This document shows, piece after piece, positions 1 through 8,681 of a stretch of 37,211 nt of DNA (within the stretch, counting starts at the first letter, position 1; the number at the start of each line of letters is the position of its first letter). The notes beneath the pieces are model-generated. The model was not told the DNA's origin and made no database searches. It saw only the letters and a program-made list of their open reading frames with translations. The translations under genes were made by a program, and so were the position numbers. The stretch comes from Gammaproteobacteria bacterium (GTDB taxonomy: Bacteria; Pseudomonadota; Gammaproteobacteria; DSM-19610): the NCBI GenBank assembly GCA_030621785.1, contig JAUXGZ010000014.1, forward strand, positions 1-37,211. Direction: 5' to 3'.

Positions 1-269
1 TCGATCGCCAGCATAATCTGGGTCAGGTCACTCATGGCGCCCAGCAACATAAACTCATCGACGTCCGCGGCTTCTGCCTTTATGTACCGATCAAGATTCG
101 TCGTTGACGGCAATGTGCCCGCATTGACGTTTCCATTGAGCCCCAGCGACCCAAGCAATTCGGTTTTTGCTGCATTATCACTGAACATCGACAACGCAGG
201 TTCCAGCAGGTCCAGCAAGACCTCGAACAGTGTCTGGAAAAAGTCCTTGTCCTGATTGTTTTCAGCCAT
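1..269 (-). CDS. Unrecognised protein, N-terminal part only (runs off window)
   Basis: An open frame starts with ATG at 269 and stays open to the window edge, giving about 89 residues of the N-terminus. I do not recognise it. The visible part is acidic and largely helical in character, with a leucine-rich stretch near residues 14-25 (LFEVLLDLLEPA) and no signal peptide or obvious membrane segment. It begins only 9 bp after the stop of the PhoD-like phosphatase gene, so the two are very likely co-transcribed and possibly functionally linked. The rest of the protein lies outside the window, so size and domains cannot be judged. Confidence 0.6.
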   Translation of the reverse strand, partial: MAENNQDKDFFQTLFEVLLDLLEPALSMFSDNAAKTELLGSLGLNGNVNAGTLPSTTNLDRYIKAEAADVDEFMLLGAMSDLTQIMLAI

Positions 270-278
270 AAGCCTGTG

Positions 279-2912
279 TCACCCGGGCAACCTGGGACGA
301 ACAGCAGCCGGACCATTCGCCACCAGTGACGCCTCATGTTTGATATGCGTTCCCGGATTTTCATCCGGGCCGGTTCTCGTCCCCTTTACGAACAGGAAGT
401 CATGCTTCACCTGCCACTCACCACTACCGGATTCCTTCTCGAACCTCAGTATGCCGATATTGGAAGGCCATACCATTCTTCGGTGTACACCGCTGAAAAA
501 GGTCTCCTGGTGGTGTTGTACGACCTTCTTGTAGCCTTCCCGCATGGAAGCATCATTTTCCGGGTCGAGATCTGCAGGAAAAGGATTCGGGGTACGCACA
601 GAGTTATCGCTTATCATATTCAGGCGCCAGCGGTAATCCGGCTGTCGGTTGACGGTCGCACCGACCTGCCAGCCGGCAACCGGTATCACTGCCGGGTTCT
701 GCCTTAAGCGCTGTCTGTTCCGGATGCTGACTTCGCCGTTAACCGACAGCACCCTGTTTTTCCAACCCAGCTTTTCAAGCCGGTCGCCAATACCGGTTAT
801 CAGCTTTTGTGCAATGGCCGAGCGATACAGGTGAATCACGCCAAATTCCTCGTTCTTCAGCGCACTCGAAGTGAACTGCACCAGCCTGGCTGCAGGTGTG
901 TTTGCACTTCCCTGCCAGTAATCCAGCATGGAGGAAAACCCGTAGTGCACATCGCCTGACAGGATGATGACCCGCTTGAGCTTGCTCATTCGCTCGACCA
1001 GAGCCTCAAACGCTTTGGGACTCATTCCCCAGGCTTCATAATCCCGCTTCAGCATCCCGGCCAGAAATCCCGGGTTACGCCCCGTGGTTGAACTGATACC
1101 GGTTACCGCTGCTGCGGCAGGTTGTATCAACTCCTCGAAACTGGAAATACCCAGCACCGGCGCCGGAGAAATAATGAACGTAAAGGGGGCGTCTCCACCC
1201 GGTATGCTGCCCGGAATCTGCTCTTCGAGCGCGGCCTCGTTCAGCAGTCCCGGAGGACTGTTGAGAGACTCATATTCCCGCCGGGTCCTGGTGTCCAGGA
1301 CAAAGGCCTTCGACGGACCACTATTGACCGTGTAGTGCCACTTTACCGTCGCGGCCTGGTCGCCCAGACCGAGCATGCGTTCCACAGACTCGTTCACGGC
1401 GTCCCGGTCGCTCGAGGAAAAACTATCGGAAAGACGGAAAAAGGCATAATCCTGAATTTTCCGGAGTAGCTGTGTTCGTGGTGTCGGGCTATCTCCCCCC
1501 CGCGGTTCAATCGCAACATACTCGTCCGGCACATTGCCCCAGTCCTGGAAAACGGCATAGGCCATCATCCCGTTGCGAATAATATCCCTGCCTAATGGCC
1601 TGGACAGCACGTGATTTTTCCATCGCTGTGACAGAAACCAGTCATCGGTTATTTCGTGATCATCGAAAATCATGTAGCTGGGAATATTCGCCAGTACCCG
1701 GCTGACTTTTGGCAGTGTCCGCGTGAACTCCGCCATTTCCTTCAGGTCATTTTTCAGCCGGGTACGGATTTTTTCCAGCCACTTGTCAAACCGTTCCTGC
1801 TGTTTGGCCGGTGACTTCACTGTCACCGGTTTCAACTCATACCTGGCTTTGGATTCAGCGTCAAAATGCAACTTGAACAGAGGTGAGCGCACCCCTTCCC
1901 GGTCTTCGTAGATTGACTTCAGATTCGGGTCGTGCTCTACAGCGGTAGAGTCCAGCAAATTCGATGCTTCACGGGCCAGCACTGAATCCTTGTTGTCTTC
2001 CTGGATTTTTCCCAATATCCCGATCAGTTCCGGATGCCAGGATCGCAGGCTCCAGTAGTTAAGATACAGGGCACAAAACTCGCCGAAACTGATAACGTGA
2101 TTACTCGCACTGCCGCTGCTGAAGCCGGCATTTTCAGTCAACAATCGCTGCCTGAGGTAGGGGGGGAAATTTATAATATCCGCTTCTACTTCTTTTATTT
2201 TACCGTTAGATCTTTTTATTTTTACCGTTTCATCCAGCCCGATAGAGTTGCCGCTATGAACACCAATCAAGCGCAGTAGCGGTCCAGGAACATCATCCGC
2301 ATACACCTGGTCCCCGGTAAGAAACAGTTGCTGGGGTCTTGTTTCCAGTTTGGTACGATTATCCCCGATGACCTTGTCCAGGTAAGCCAGTGCATCCGGT
2401 CCATGGCCATGCATTTTCCTGCAGGATGCCTGGGCGATGATCAGTTCGGCCGGATCGTCACCGGGCAGGACAAACGTTGGTAACGTGTTTTTGTCATACC
2501 CGAGTGGCTCCTGTTTAACCCCGAGATGTTTATCGGACAACAGACCATCCGTTTTCAGGTCGCCTCTGGAACCGGGGGCATCCATATCTTCAAACTGCAC
2601 GTTATAACTGTAGATTTTTTTCGATTGTAGCGCTGGCGACTTGAATTTTGCCGTCACCACGGCTATCCAGAGATTTTTTCCGAACTGGACCGTTGTAGCT
2701 TCCGCAGGAATATCAGGGTCCGTTTCCACCTCCACCGGACTGCCGGAGGTTTTGGGGAATTTCCCGGCAACGGAGGCGTTCATTTTAATGCCATCACCGG
2801 CATATATTCTCAGGATCAGGTGTACATTTTTTGTACAGGCTATCCAGACCGATACACTATCCTTATCCACACGCCTTAGAATGGGTCCAGCAATAATGTT
2901 GGGCAAGGACAT
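279..2912 (-). CDS. PhoD-like metallophosphatase family protein
   Basis: This 877-residue protein carries the metal-binding signatures of the PhoD/alkaline phosphatase D superfamily: LTGDQVYADD (about 198-207), DDHEITDDW (417-425) and SGDVHYG (652-658). These supply the Asp, Asn/His and His ligands typical of calcineurin-like phosphoesterases. Family enzymes hydrolyse phosphomonoesters or phosphodiesters. It is much longer than classical Bacillus PhoD (roughly 550-580 residues), with extra sequence between the first two motifs (residues 208-400). The N-terminus shows no Tat or Sec signal (it starts MSLPNIIAGP), so a cytoplasmic location is likely, unlike secreted PhoD. It is the first gene of a minus-strand unit whose second gene is the unrecognised frame 9 bp downstream. 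Substrate is unknown; the family assignment is good, the precise activity is not. Confidence 0.82.
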   Translation of the reverse strand: MSLPNIIAGPILRRVDKDSVSVWIACTKNVHLILRIYAGDGIKMNASVAGKFPKTSGSPVEVETDPDIPAEATTVQFGKNLWIAVVTAKFKSPALQSKKIYSYNVQFEDMDAPGSRGDLKTDGLLSDKHLGVKQEPLGYDKNTLPTFVLPGDDPAELIIAQASCRKMHGHGPDALAYLDKVIGDNRTKLETRPQQLFLTGDQVYADDVPGPLLRLIGVHSGNSIGLDETVKIKRSNGKIKEVEADIINFPPYLRQRLLTENAGFSSGSASNHVISFGEFCALYLNYWSLRSWHPELIGILGKIQEDNKDSVLAREASNLLDSTAVEHDPNLKSIYEDREGVRSPLFKLHFDAESKARYELKPVTVKSPAKQQERFDKWLEKIRTRLKNDLKEMAEFTRTLPKVSRVLANIPSYMIFDDHEITDDWFLSQRWKNHVLSRPLGRDIIRNGMMAYAVFQDWGNVPDEYVAIEPRGGDSPTPRTQLLRKIQDYAFFRLSDSFSSSDRDAVNESVERMLGLGDQAATVKWHYTVNSGPSKAFVLDTRTRREYESLNSPPGLLNEAALEEQIPGSIPGGDAPFTFIISPAPVLGISSFEELIQPAAAAVTGISSTTGRNPGFLAGMLKRDYEAWGMSPKAFEALVERMSKLKRVIILSGDVHYGFSSMLDYWQGSANTPAARLVQFTSSALKNEEFGVIHLYRSAIAQKLITGIGDRLEKLGWKNRVLSVNGEVSIRNRQRLRQNPAVIPVAGWQVGATVNRQPDYRWRLNMISDNSVRTPNPFPADLDPENDASMREGYKKVVQHHQETFFSGVHRRMVWPSNIGILRFEKESGSGEWQVKHDFLFVKGTRTGPDENPGTHIKHEASLVANGPAAVRPRLPG

Positions 2913-3041
2913 ACGGACTCAGGCGCTCCATGTGTTTGTTTACGTCTTTCCTGACGATTTATTGTTACCGGAAGCACATCTGCACGAGGCTCCCTTCTGT
3001 TTAGGTATAGCAGAGAATTTTCAGAGTGCAACTGCGAATAC

Positions 3042-3063
3042 GCCACCGGCTAAAGCCGGCGGC
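3042..3063. repeat. GC-rich stem-loop in the eat/phoD-like gap
   Basis: GCCACCGGC and GCCGGCGGC are nearly perfect inverted arms around a TAAA loop. The single A/C mismatch becomes a G-U pair in a minus-strand transcript, giving a 9-bp RNA stem. It lies between the permease stop (3151) and the PhoD-like start (2912), so it may be a terminator without a strong U tract or a REP-like palindrome. Confidence 0.45.
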
Positions 3064-3080
3064 TTCGGGTTACGGCTAAA

Positions 3081-3118
3081 GGCTGGATCGGGGACTATAA
3101 AACGCAGACCATCCAGCC
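3081..3118 (-). terminator. Candidate terminator after the ethanolamine permease gene
   Basis: GGCTGGAT (3081-3088) and ATCCAGCC (3111-3118) form a perfect 8-bp inverted repeat with a 22-nt loop, 33 bp after the permease stop codon. On the minus strand the stem is followed by TTTA, a short U run. A second stem-loop (3042-3063) follows at once. The rest of the 238-bp gap 2913-3150 holds no credible gene. Confidence 0.4.
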
Positions 3119-3150
3119 CGGCGTTATTGCCCCGGGTACTTCGTCCCTGA

Positions 3151-4605
3151 TCACTTGAGCTCTTCTTCCGCAGCAGCCAGCATTTCAAACTCTTCTTCTG
3201 CAGTTTTGGCCACCAGGTGGTTTCTGCTGTACAGAAAATAATAGGCCGCAATAATTGCGAACAGAGCCAGCGTGTAATAAAACGCGCGGACATCGTAAGC
3301 ATACACGCCCGTCAGCGCGATCAGTGACAATACCAGTGCGATACCCGAGGTTAACATTCCGCCGGGAGTCCTGTACGGGCGGTTCATATTGGGATGCTTG
3401 ATCCGCAGCAGGATGTGGCTCAATGCCATCAGTGCATATGAAATCGTGGCACCGACCACTGCCATCGACAACATCAGGTCACCCTCACCGGAAAGCGAAG
3501 CCAGAAAACCCACCACACCGGGAACAATAAGCGCCCAGGCAGGCACGTGTTTTTTGCTGGTCAGGGATAAAAATTTTGGCAGATATCCGCCTCTTGACAG
3601 CGCGAACACCAGCCGACTGTAACCATAGATGATAGAGAAGAACGAGGCAATCAGGCCCGTCAGTCCCAGCACGTTCACGGTCGTTGCCAATGTACTGTTG
3701 CCCGCAGCATTAAGGGCATCTACCAACGGTACACCACTTGCGCCAATCATTTCAGCCCCCCCTACCCCCGGCAGGAGAAAAACCACCAGTACTGCGGTAA
3801 AAAGCAGAAACAGCATTGCACCGATGATGCCTTTGGGTACATCTTTGGCAGGATCCTTGGCTTCCTCCGCCGCTAACGGCACACCTTCAACCGCCAGAAA
3901 CAGCCACATACCAAACGGTAGTGCAGCCCACACCCCGTGATAACCCTTGGGCAGGAACTCAGAAGCCCCCGCCAACTCCTCGCTGACCGGGATATTGAAC
4001 AGGTTGGCGCTGTCAAAATGGGGCATCAATCCTACTGCCGTTGCCAGGATGGCCACAACGGCAAGCCCGGTAATCACCATCATGACCTTTAACGCTTCCC
4101 CGACACCGACCAGATGGATGCCGACAAAAACAGCGTAGAAGATCAGGTAAACCATGGGACCATTGAATCCAAGCAATTCGTCAACAGCCATGCCAATGAA
4201 GATTACAATAGCCGCAGGCGCCAGCATGTATTCGAGCAACACGGCCACCCCGGTCAGGAATCCCCCGGTTGGCCCCATCACCTGGCGTGCGAAACTGTAG
4301 CCGCCACCAGCCGCCGGAATCGCGGCGGACATTTCCGCCAGCGATAACACCAGCGTCAGATACATCAGCGCCATAAGGCCGGCCGCGATCAGAAAGCCGC
4401 CCCAGCCCGCCACGCCGATGCCAAAGTTCCAGCCGGCAAAATCGCCGGAGATAACATAGGATACGCCCAGCCCGGCCAGCAGAAACCAGCCGGCCGAGCC
4501 TCTTTTTAACTGGCGTTTGGCAAGGTAGTCCCTGTCGACATGATGTACAGATGCATCCTTACTTCGTTTTGCAAGGTGTTCGCTATCCAGAGAGTCTTCG
4601 GACAT
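3151..4605 (-). CDS. eat: Ethanolamine permease (APC superfamily)
   Basis: A 484-residue polytopic protein of the amino acid-polyamine-organocation superfamily, closest in sequence pattern to ethanolamine permeases. Recognisable features are the first membrane helix region (SYVISGDFAGWNFG), the loop GGGYSFARQVMGP and about 12 hydrophobic segments. The start is taken as ATG 4605 because AGAGGA lies about 8 nt upstream; the in-frame GTG at 4626 would place that Shine-Dalgarno inside the gene. It follows the BMC operon on the same strand after a 118-bp gap without a terminator, so it may be the last operon gene or have its own promoter. It would import ethanolamine across the inner membrane, replacing EutH, which is absent here. 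Substrate is inferred from family and context. Confidence 0.85.
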   Translation of the reverse strand: MSEDSLDSEHLAKRSKDASVHHVDRDYLAKRQLKRGSAGWFLLAGLGVSYVISGDFAGWNFGIGVAGWGGFLIAAGLMALMYLTLVLSLAEMSAAIPAAGGGYSFARQVMGPTGGFLTGVAVLLEYMLAPAAIVIFIGMAVDELLGFNGPMVYLIFYAVFVGIHLVGVGEALKVMMVITGLAVVAILATAVGLMPHFDSANLFNIPVSEELAGASEFLPKGYHGVWAALPFGMWLFLAVEGVPLAAEEAKDPAKDVPKGIIGAMLFLLFTAVLVVFLLPGVGGAEMIGASGVPLVDALNAAGNSTLATTVNVLGLTGLIASFFSIIYGYSRLVFALSRGGYLPKFLSLTSKKHVPAWALIVPGVVGFLASLSGEGDLMLSMAVVGATISYALMALSHILLRIKHPNMNRPYRTPGGMLTSGIALVLSLIALTGVYAYDVRAFYYTLALFAIIAAYYFLYSRNHLVAKTAEEEFEMLAAAEEELK

Positions 4606-4723
4606 TTTCAAATCCTCTTGTTGCACACTGCATTTACCGGCTTATCTGACTGACCAGCCTTGCCAGATCCTGGTGAAAATCAACTTATGGATGATACCTG
4701 CTCAATGCTCCTGCCTGCTATTT

Positions 4724-6109
4724 CTATAAAAATGATAAATCGGGTTGATCATCATGGTAGTCACCCAGCTTGCGCTGCAACTGTATCAATGCACTGCGCA
4801 GCGCCTCCTCGAGTGTTGGGTGATAGAACGGCTGCCGCAGGGCATCATCAACGGAGAACCCGGCCGACAACCATGCGGCCACGATATGCGCCAGGTGTTC
4901 CGCTTGCGGAGACACCAGTTCAGCCCCCATCAGCTTACCCGAGGAGCATGCGTATAAACGTAGCACACCATCGCCCCCACCGCTGAGCACCACCCTGCCC
5001 TGCTGTGCCAACGACACTTCGGCGATCAATGCGGAGTGGATATCCAGCTCGGCATAACTCATCCCCACACAGGCCAGTTGCGGTCGGGTGAAAGTGATTT
5101 GCAAAGGCACGCGCCGCTGATAATGGCGGACCCGTGGATAGTTCAGGGCATTTATCGCGGCAATCTGCCCTTCATCAACGGCCTCATGCAGCAAGGCTCG
5201 CTGCCCCGTGCAGTCTCCGGCCACAAATATTGGTAAATTACCCAGCTGCAGACTGTGCGCGTCGATATGGTTGGCGCGCAACAACGAATCCAGCCCGATG
5301 TCGTCCAGATTTGTAGTACGACCGGCGGACAACAACACCTGCCCGGGCGTAATACACTGATCTGCGTAGCGCACTTCCAGGCGACCAGCCCGTTGTTGCA
5401 GGACCGGATGGTGACCCAGGGACACATCCATGCTCTGACCCAGGCTGGTACAGGCCTCACGAATAGCGGCAGGATCCGTCAAACAGCCGAGACGTTGCTG
5501 CAAATCGACGCCCCACACCTTCGCCCCCAGAATCCCGCAGGCTTGCCCCAGTTCCAGGCCGACACTGCCCAGACCAACGACAGCCAGTTCGGCAGGAATG
5601 GCATCCAGTTCAAAAAAACTTTCGCTATTCAACAGTAGCTGCGACAGATTCTGAAGAGAACCGGGGAGCGAGGGCCTGGAGCCGGTCGCAAGAATGATGC
5701 TACGTGCCTGGATGCGTTCACCCGCAACCTCGAGTGTGTCGGCGTCCAGAAACCGGGCATACCCCTGCAGAAATTTCCCGGGACCGAACTGCAGGACCTG
5801 GTCACGCAAGCCGTTACTGAAGTGATCACGCAGACGTCGCACCTCCTGCATAACGACCCCGCCATCGACGGCCGAATTACAATCGCAGCCGAGTACACCG
5901 CGCTTTTTAAGGGATAACGCACCCGCATAACGCCCTGCGATTTCCACCAGTGCCTTGGATGGCATACAACCCACCCGGGCGCAGGTCGTACCCAGTGGAC
6001 CGCCATCGATCAGTACGACATCGGCTTTGTGCTTGCGAAGCAGCTTGAACGCACTGATACCGGCAGAGCCGGCACCAATAATCGCTATATCTACGGAGTG
6101 CTGTGGCAT
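4724..6109 (-). CDS. Dihydrolipoamide dehydrogenase-like flavoprotein disulfide reductase
   Basis: A 461-residue class I pyridine nucleotide-disulfide oxidoreductase. The FAD-binding IIGAGSAG lies at about 10-17, the redox-active disulfide in TTCARVGCMPSK is C43/C48, the NAD(P)H-binding fold follows near residue 175 (VVGLGSVGLELGQ), and the C-terminal catalytic HPTLEEAL supplies the His and Glu of the active-site dyad. All catalytic elements are present, so it should be active. There is no lipoyl domain and no N-terminal encapsulation helix before the FAD motif. It starts 3 nt after the pduT stop, so translational coupling is likely. Such an enzyme is not part of the canonical eut operon. It may exchange electrons with the PduS/PduT chain from the cytosolic side, or act on a thiol or lipoyl substrate; both are inference. 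A mercuric-reductase-like role is less likely because no mer genes are near. Confidence 0.85.
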   Translation of the reverse strand: MPQHSVDIAIIGAGSAGISAFKLLRKHKADVVLIDGGPLGTTCARVGCMPSKALVEIAGRYAGALSLKKRGVLGCDCNSAVDGGVVMQEVRRLRDHFSNGLRDQVLQFGPGKFLQGYARFLDADTLEVAGERIQARSIILATGSRPSLPGSLQNLSQLLLNSESFFELDAIPAELAVVGLGSVGLELGQACGILGAKVWGVDLQQRLGCLTDPAAIREACTSLGQSMDVSLGHHPVLQQRAGRLEVRYADQCITPGQVLLSAGRTTNLDDIGLDSLLRANHIDAHSLQLGNLPIFVAGDCTGQRALLHEAVDEGQIAAINALNYPRVRHYQRRVPLQITFTRPQLACVGMSYAELDIHSALIAEVSLAQQGRVVLSGGGDGVLRLYACSSGKLMGAELVSPQAEHLAHIVAAWLSAGFSVDDALRQPFYHPTLEEALRSALIQLQRKLGDYHDDQPDLSFL

Positions 6110-6112
6110 GTG

Positions 6113-6661
6113 TCAGATCTTGTCCCGTAATATTTCCTGGCACGGTTGCGGTATCACAACCTTGTCCACCAACAAGCCCTTGTCCCGGATGAAATCGGCA
6201 GCCGCGTCGATCGCAGCGTTAACCGCCGCGACGTCCCCGGTCAGGGTCATATAACCCTTGCCACCGATTGCCATGGCGAGATGGATCTCCATCAGCTGGA
6301 TATTGGCGGCTTTCACCGCTGCATCGGCAGCTTCAATGATGCTCGCGACCGAAAAGGTCTCGAGGATACCCAGGGCTCCAGTGGTCTCGATTACGCGGGT
6401 ACCACTGATGGCGGGAAACACATCGCCGTGCACATTGGGCAGCAGCAGTTCATCCACCACGGTCTCTCCACCGATATCCAGACCATTCCCCATGGCGGCC
6501 TCGACAGCGGCAACATCCCCCGCCACCATGACCATAAACTTGCCGGGGCAGATGGTACGATTAAAAAGTATCTCAACCGCCGCCGCTTTCAGCATGGCAT
6601 CGCCAACCTGGTAACCACGGGCAATTGAATTCAATTCGATAAGGCCAATCGCGTTACTCAT
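6113..6661 (-). CDS. pduT: PduT-like trimeric shell protein with Fe-S pore ligand
   Basis: A 182-residue protein made of two tandem BMC domains (about 1-90 and 95-180; the second opens with GALGILETFSVASIIEAADA). It matches PduT in length and pattern. Cys38, within TICPGKF, occupies the position where each subunit of the PduT trimer contributes a ligand to a [4Fe-4S] cluster in the central pore. In Pdu compartments PduT partners with PduS and is thought to carry electrons through the shell. The gene lies 12 bp after pduS with a good GGAG upstream. Its presence in an ethanolamine operon gives the shell a probable redox conduit. Confidence 0.9.
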   Translation of the reverse strand: MSNAIGLIELNSIARGYQVGDAMLKAAAVEILFNRTICPGKFMVMVAGDVAAVEAAMGNGLDIGGETVVDELLLPNVHGDVFPAISGTRVIETTGALGILETFSVASIIEAADAAVKAANIQLMEIHLAMAIGGKGYMTLTGDVAAVNAAIDAAADFIRDKGLLVDKVVIPQPCQEILRDKI

Positions 6662-6673
6662 TCTCGTCTCCGC

Positions 6674-8002
6674 CTAATCTGCCATTATGGTGATGGTGTC
6701 GGCAACGGCACGAACGGTACCGTCAATGCTCGCGTGCACCGGCACTCCCAGCGCGTCGGCAGCAGCAGCGCCGATCTCGTCCCCTGCCCTGACCTTGTCT
6801 CCCGGTTTTACGCTGGCCACCGCGGGAGCACCGATGTGCTGCTGCAGGGGGATGCATACCTCACGGGGTACGAAATCGTTTTTTACATAGAGTGCCTTGA
6901 CCTTGTCGTATCGGCCCAGACCAAGACGGCGGGTCAAACGCGCAGTGGGTACGCCCCGGTATTCCCGCATGGGGTGTACCGGGGTCGTCAATGCCTGCAG
7001 TTGTTGGGGCGACAACAGGGCATCCCTGGCGCGCAGGTCACGCTTGGTGGCGACACAGATTGCGCTCGGGTCCAGCTCTTCCGGGCAGGCCCACATGCTG
7101 CATACGTTGCATTCGCAACAGGCCTGGGCATTGATTGTCAGGGTTTCGCTCATCTCTCCGGTAGTCAGCAGCGAGCGCATCACCAGGTGCGGTTTGATCG
7201 GATAGCCAAGCAGGTAGCGAGGACACATTTCGGTACACAGGCTACACTGGTCACAGGCAGATTTTCCATGCCGCTTGTAGGCTCTCTCCGGTGTCATCTT
7301 GCGTCGCGCCAGGTGGGATTCCCGCGGCACAACAATCAGGCCACTGCTGGTGCGGGTGATGACGGTGGACATGTCCTCTATCATCGCGCCCATCATGGGA
7401 CCACCATCCACCACCACGAAGTCGTCTATGGTGGCGCCACCGGCCAGCGCCAGGGCATCGGCCATGGTGCAGCCGATGGGTAACCAGTCGGTATAGGGCT
7501 TTGCAACACTGCCGTGAACAGAGATCATGGTGTGGGTAACGGCCCGGCCCTCACTGGCCTGCTGCACGTTGAACAGGGTCTCGACGTTCTGCACCACCAC
7601 GCCGATTTCCTTTGGCAAACCACCGGAGGGTATTTGTCGACCGGTGGCCTCGTACACCAGTTCGTATTCATCGCCGGCGGGATACACGTTAGGCATCTGC
7701 AGCAGACGAATGTTGGCGGGCAGCTTTGGCTGCAGCACTTCTATGGAATGCACATGCTTCTGCTTGAGACCGATAATTCCTTCGGAGGCACCGATCTGTG
7801 TCATGGCCAGTTGCATGCCAGCCAGGAGCTCATCGGCAAATTCCTGCATCACCACCTGATCCTTGTTGAGCAGCGGTTCGCACTCGGCCCCGTTGGCAAT
7901 GAGCAGATCGGCCCGGGCATCGAGCTTCTGGTAGGTGGGGAATCCGGCACCGCCAGCGCCAACCACCCCCGCCTGTTTTACCGCGTCCAGTAGATTCGTC
8001 AT
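6674..8002 (-). CDS. pduS: PduS-like cobalamin reductase / RnfC-like electron-transfer flavoprotein
   Basis: A 442-residue protein of the PduS/RnfC family. The N-terminal glycine-rich GAGGAGFPTYQKL (residues 16-28) belongs to the NADH/FMN-binding Nqo1-like domain. Two ferredoxin-type cysteine sets follow: C250, C253, C256, C260 (CDQCSLCTEMC) and C295, C298, C301, C306 (with an extra C296). The C-terminus has a barrel-sandwich segment (about 395-435, VKPGDKVRAGDEIG). PduS binds FMN and two [4Fe-4S] clusters and reduces cob(III)alamin or passes electrons from NADH to partners such as PduT. Here it could both regenerate cobalamin for EutBC and drain NADH made by EutE. It starts 12 bp after the eutL stop. 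Confidence 0.9.
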   Translation of the reverse strand: MTNLLDAVKQAGVVGAGGAGFPTYQKLDARADLLIANGAECEPLLNKDQVVMQEFADELLAGMQLAMTQIGASEGIIGLKQKHVHSIEVLQPKLPANIRLLQMPNVYPAGDEYELVYEATGRQIPSGGLPKEIGVVVQNVETLFNVQQASEGRAVTHTMISVHGSVAKPYTDWLPIGCTMADALALAGGATIDDFVVVDGGPMMGAMIEDMSTVITRTSSGLIVVPRESHLARRKMTPERAYKRHGKSACDQCSLCTEMCPRYLLGYPIKPHLVMRSLLTTGEMSETLTINAQACCECNVCSMWACPEELDPSAICVATKRDLRARDALLSPQQLQALTTPVHPMREYRGVPTARLTRRLGLGRYDKVKALYVKNDFVPREVCIPLQQHIGAPAVASVKPGDKVRAGDEIGAAAADALGVPVHASIDGTVRAVADTITIMAD

Positions 8003-8014
8003 ATCAGCACCCGC

Positions 8015-8668
8015 TCATCCTCTTGGCCGTTCGGCAACTTCGAGCACGGCGGCCTGAAAAGCATTGCAGGCAGACCGACACGCAGCCTGGCTTCCGGTCA
8101 ACAGACCACCCGCATAATTGGTTTCCGATGGCGGCGGAAAATAATCCGCGATGCTGACATCCGCTGCCTTCAGGGCAGCATCCAGTGCAAACATGGCCTC
8201 CAGGGGCGGGGCAATCAGATAGGCCAGGGATTCCCCTTGCGTGATCCCTGTCTGGCCCGACAGATAACTGCCGGTCGCGGATACCAGGTGGGCAAAAAAT
8301 GCCTGGGAGCCGTCCTCGTTGGCAGCCAGGAATGCCGCTTCATGTTCTATAACCTCTGCGCAGCGATCAATGCCCGCAATAACGTCAGCCGGGCCGGGGC
8401 CGGCCAGAATACCGATAACTTCACCGGATAGCGGCCCCGAGGAATGGGCGGCACCGGCATAGAAGGAGGCTGCATACACAACCTGCACATCGGCTGCCTT
8501 GGTCGCCTCGTCGAGAGCGACATAGGTAACGTCATCACAGTCGGAAGTAATCATACCGATACTGTTCTGGCCGGGCTTGAGACCGAGTCGTGCCACCAGA
8601 CCGGAATCTACCGACGCGATGGTTCGCGTTGCCAGTACCGATGCCTTGAGTTCATCCAGAACGCTCAT
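8015..8668 (-). CDS. eutL: EutL, trimeric tandem-BMC shell protein
   Basis: A 217-residue protein matching EutL in length and sequence pattern, a shell protein of two circularly permuted BMC domains that forms pseudohexameric trimers with a gated central pore. Supporting stretches are the N-terminal LATRTIASVDSGLVARLGL, the central SGQTGITQGESLAYLIAPP and the C-terminal GSQAACRSACNAFQAAVLEVA. AGGAG at 8675-8680 supports the ATG at 8668. It sits directly after eutC, as in enteric eut operons. It probably admits or releases larger cofactors and is regulated by ethanolamine binding in homologs. Confidence 0.93.
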   Translation of the reverse strand: MSVLDELKASVLATRTIASVDSGLVARLGLKPGQNSIGMITSDCDDVTYVALDEATKAADVQVVYAASFYAGAAHSSGPLSGEVIGILAGPGPADVIAGIDRCAEVIEHEAAFLAANEDGSQAFFAHLVSATGSYLSGQTGITQGESLAYLIAPPLEAMFALDAALKAADVSIADYFPPPSETNYAGGLLTGSQAACRSACNAFQAAVLEVAERPRG

Positions 8669-8681
8669 ATGCCGGCTCCTT

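Noticed and set aside
4724-6109. Mercuric reductase
   Set aside because: No N-terminal heavy-metal domain, no C-terminal Cys pair and no mer neighbours; the C-terminus has the HPTLEE of lipoamide dehydrogenase-like enzymes.
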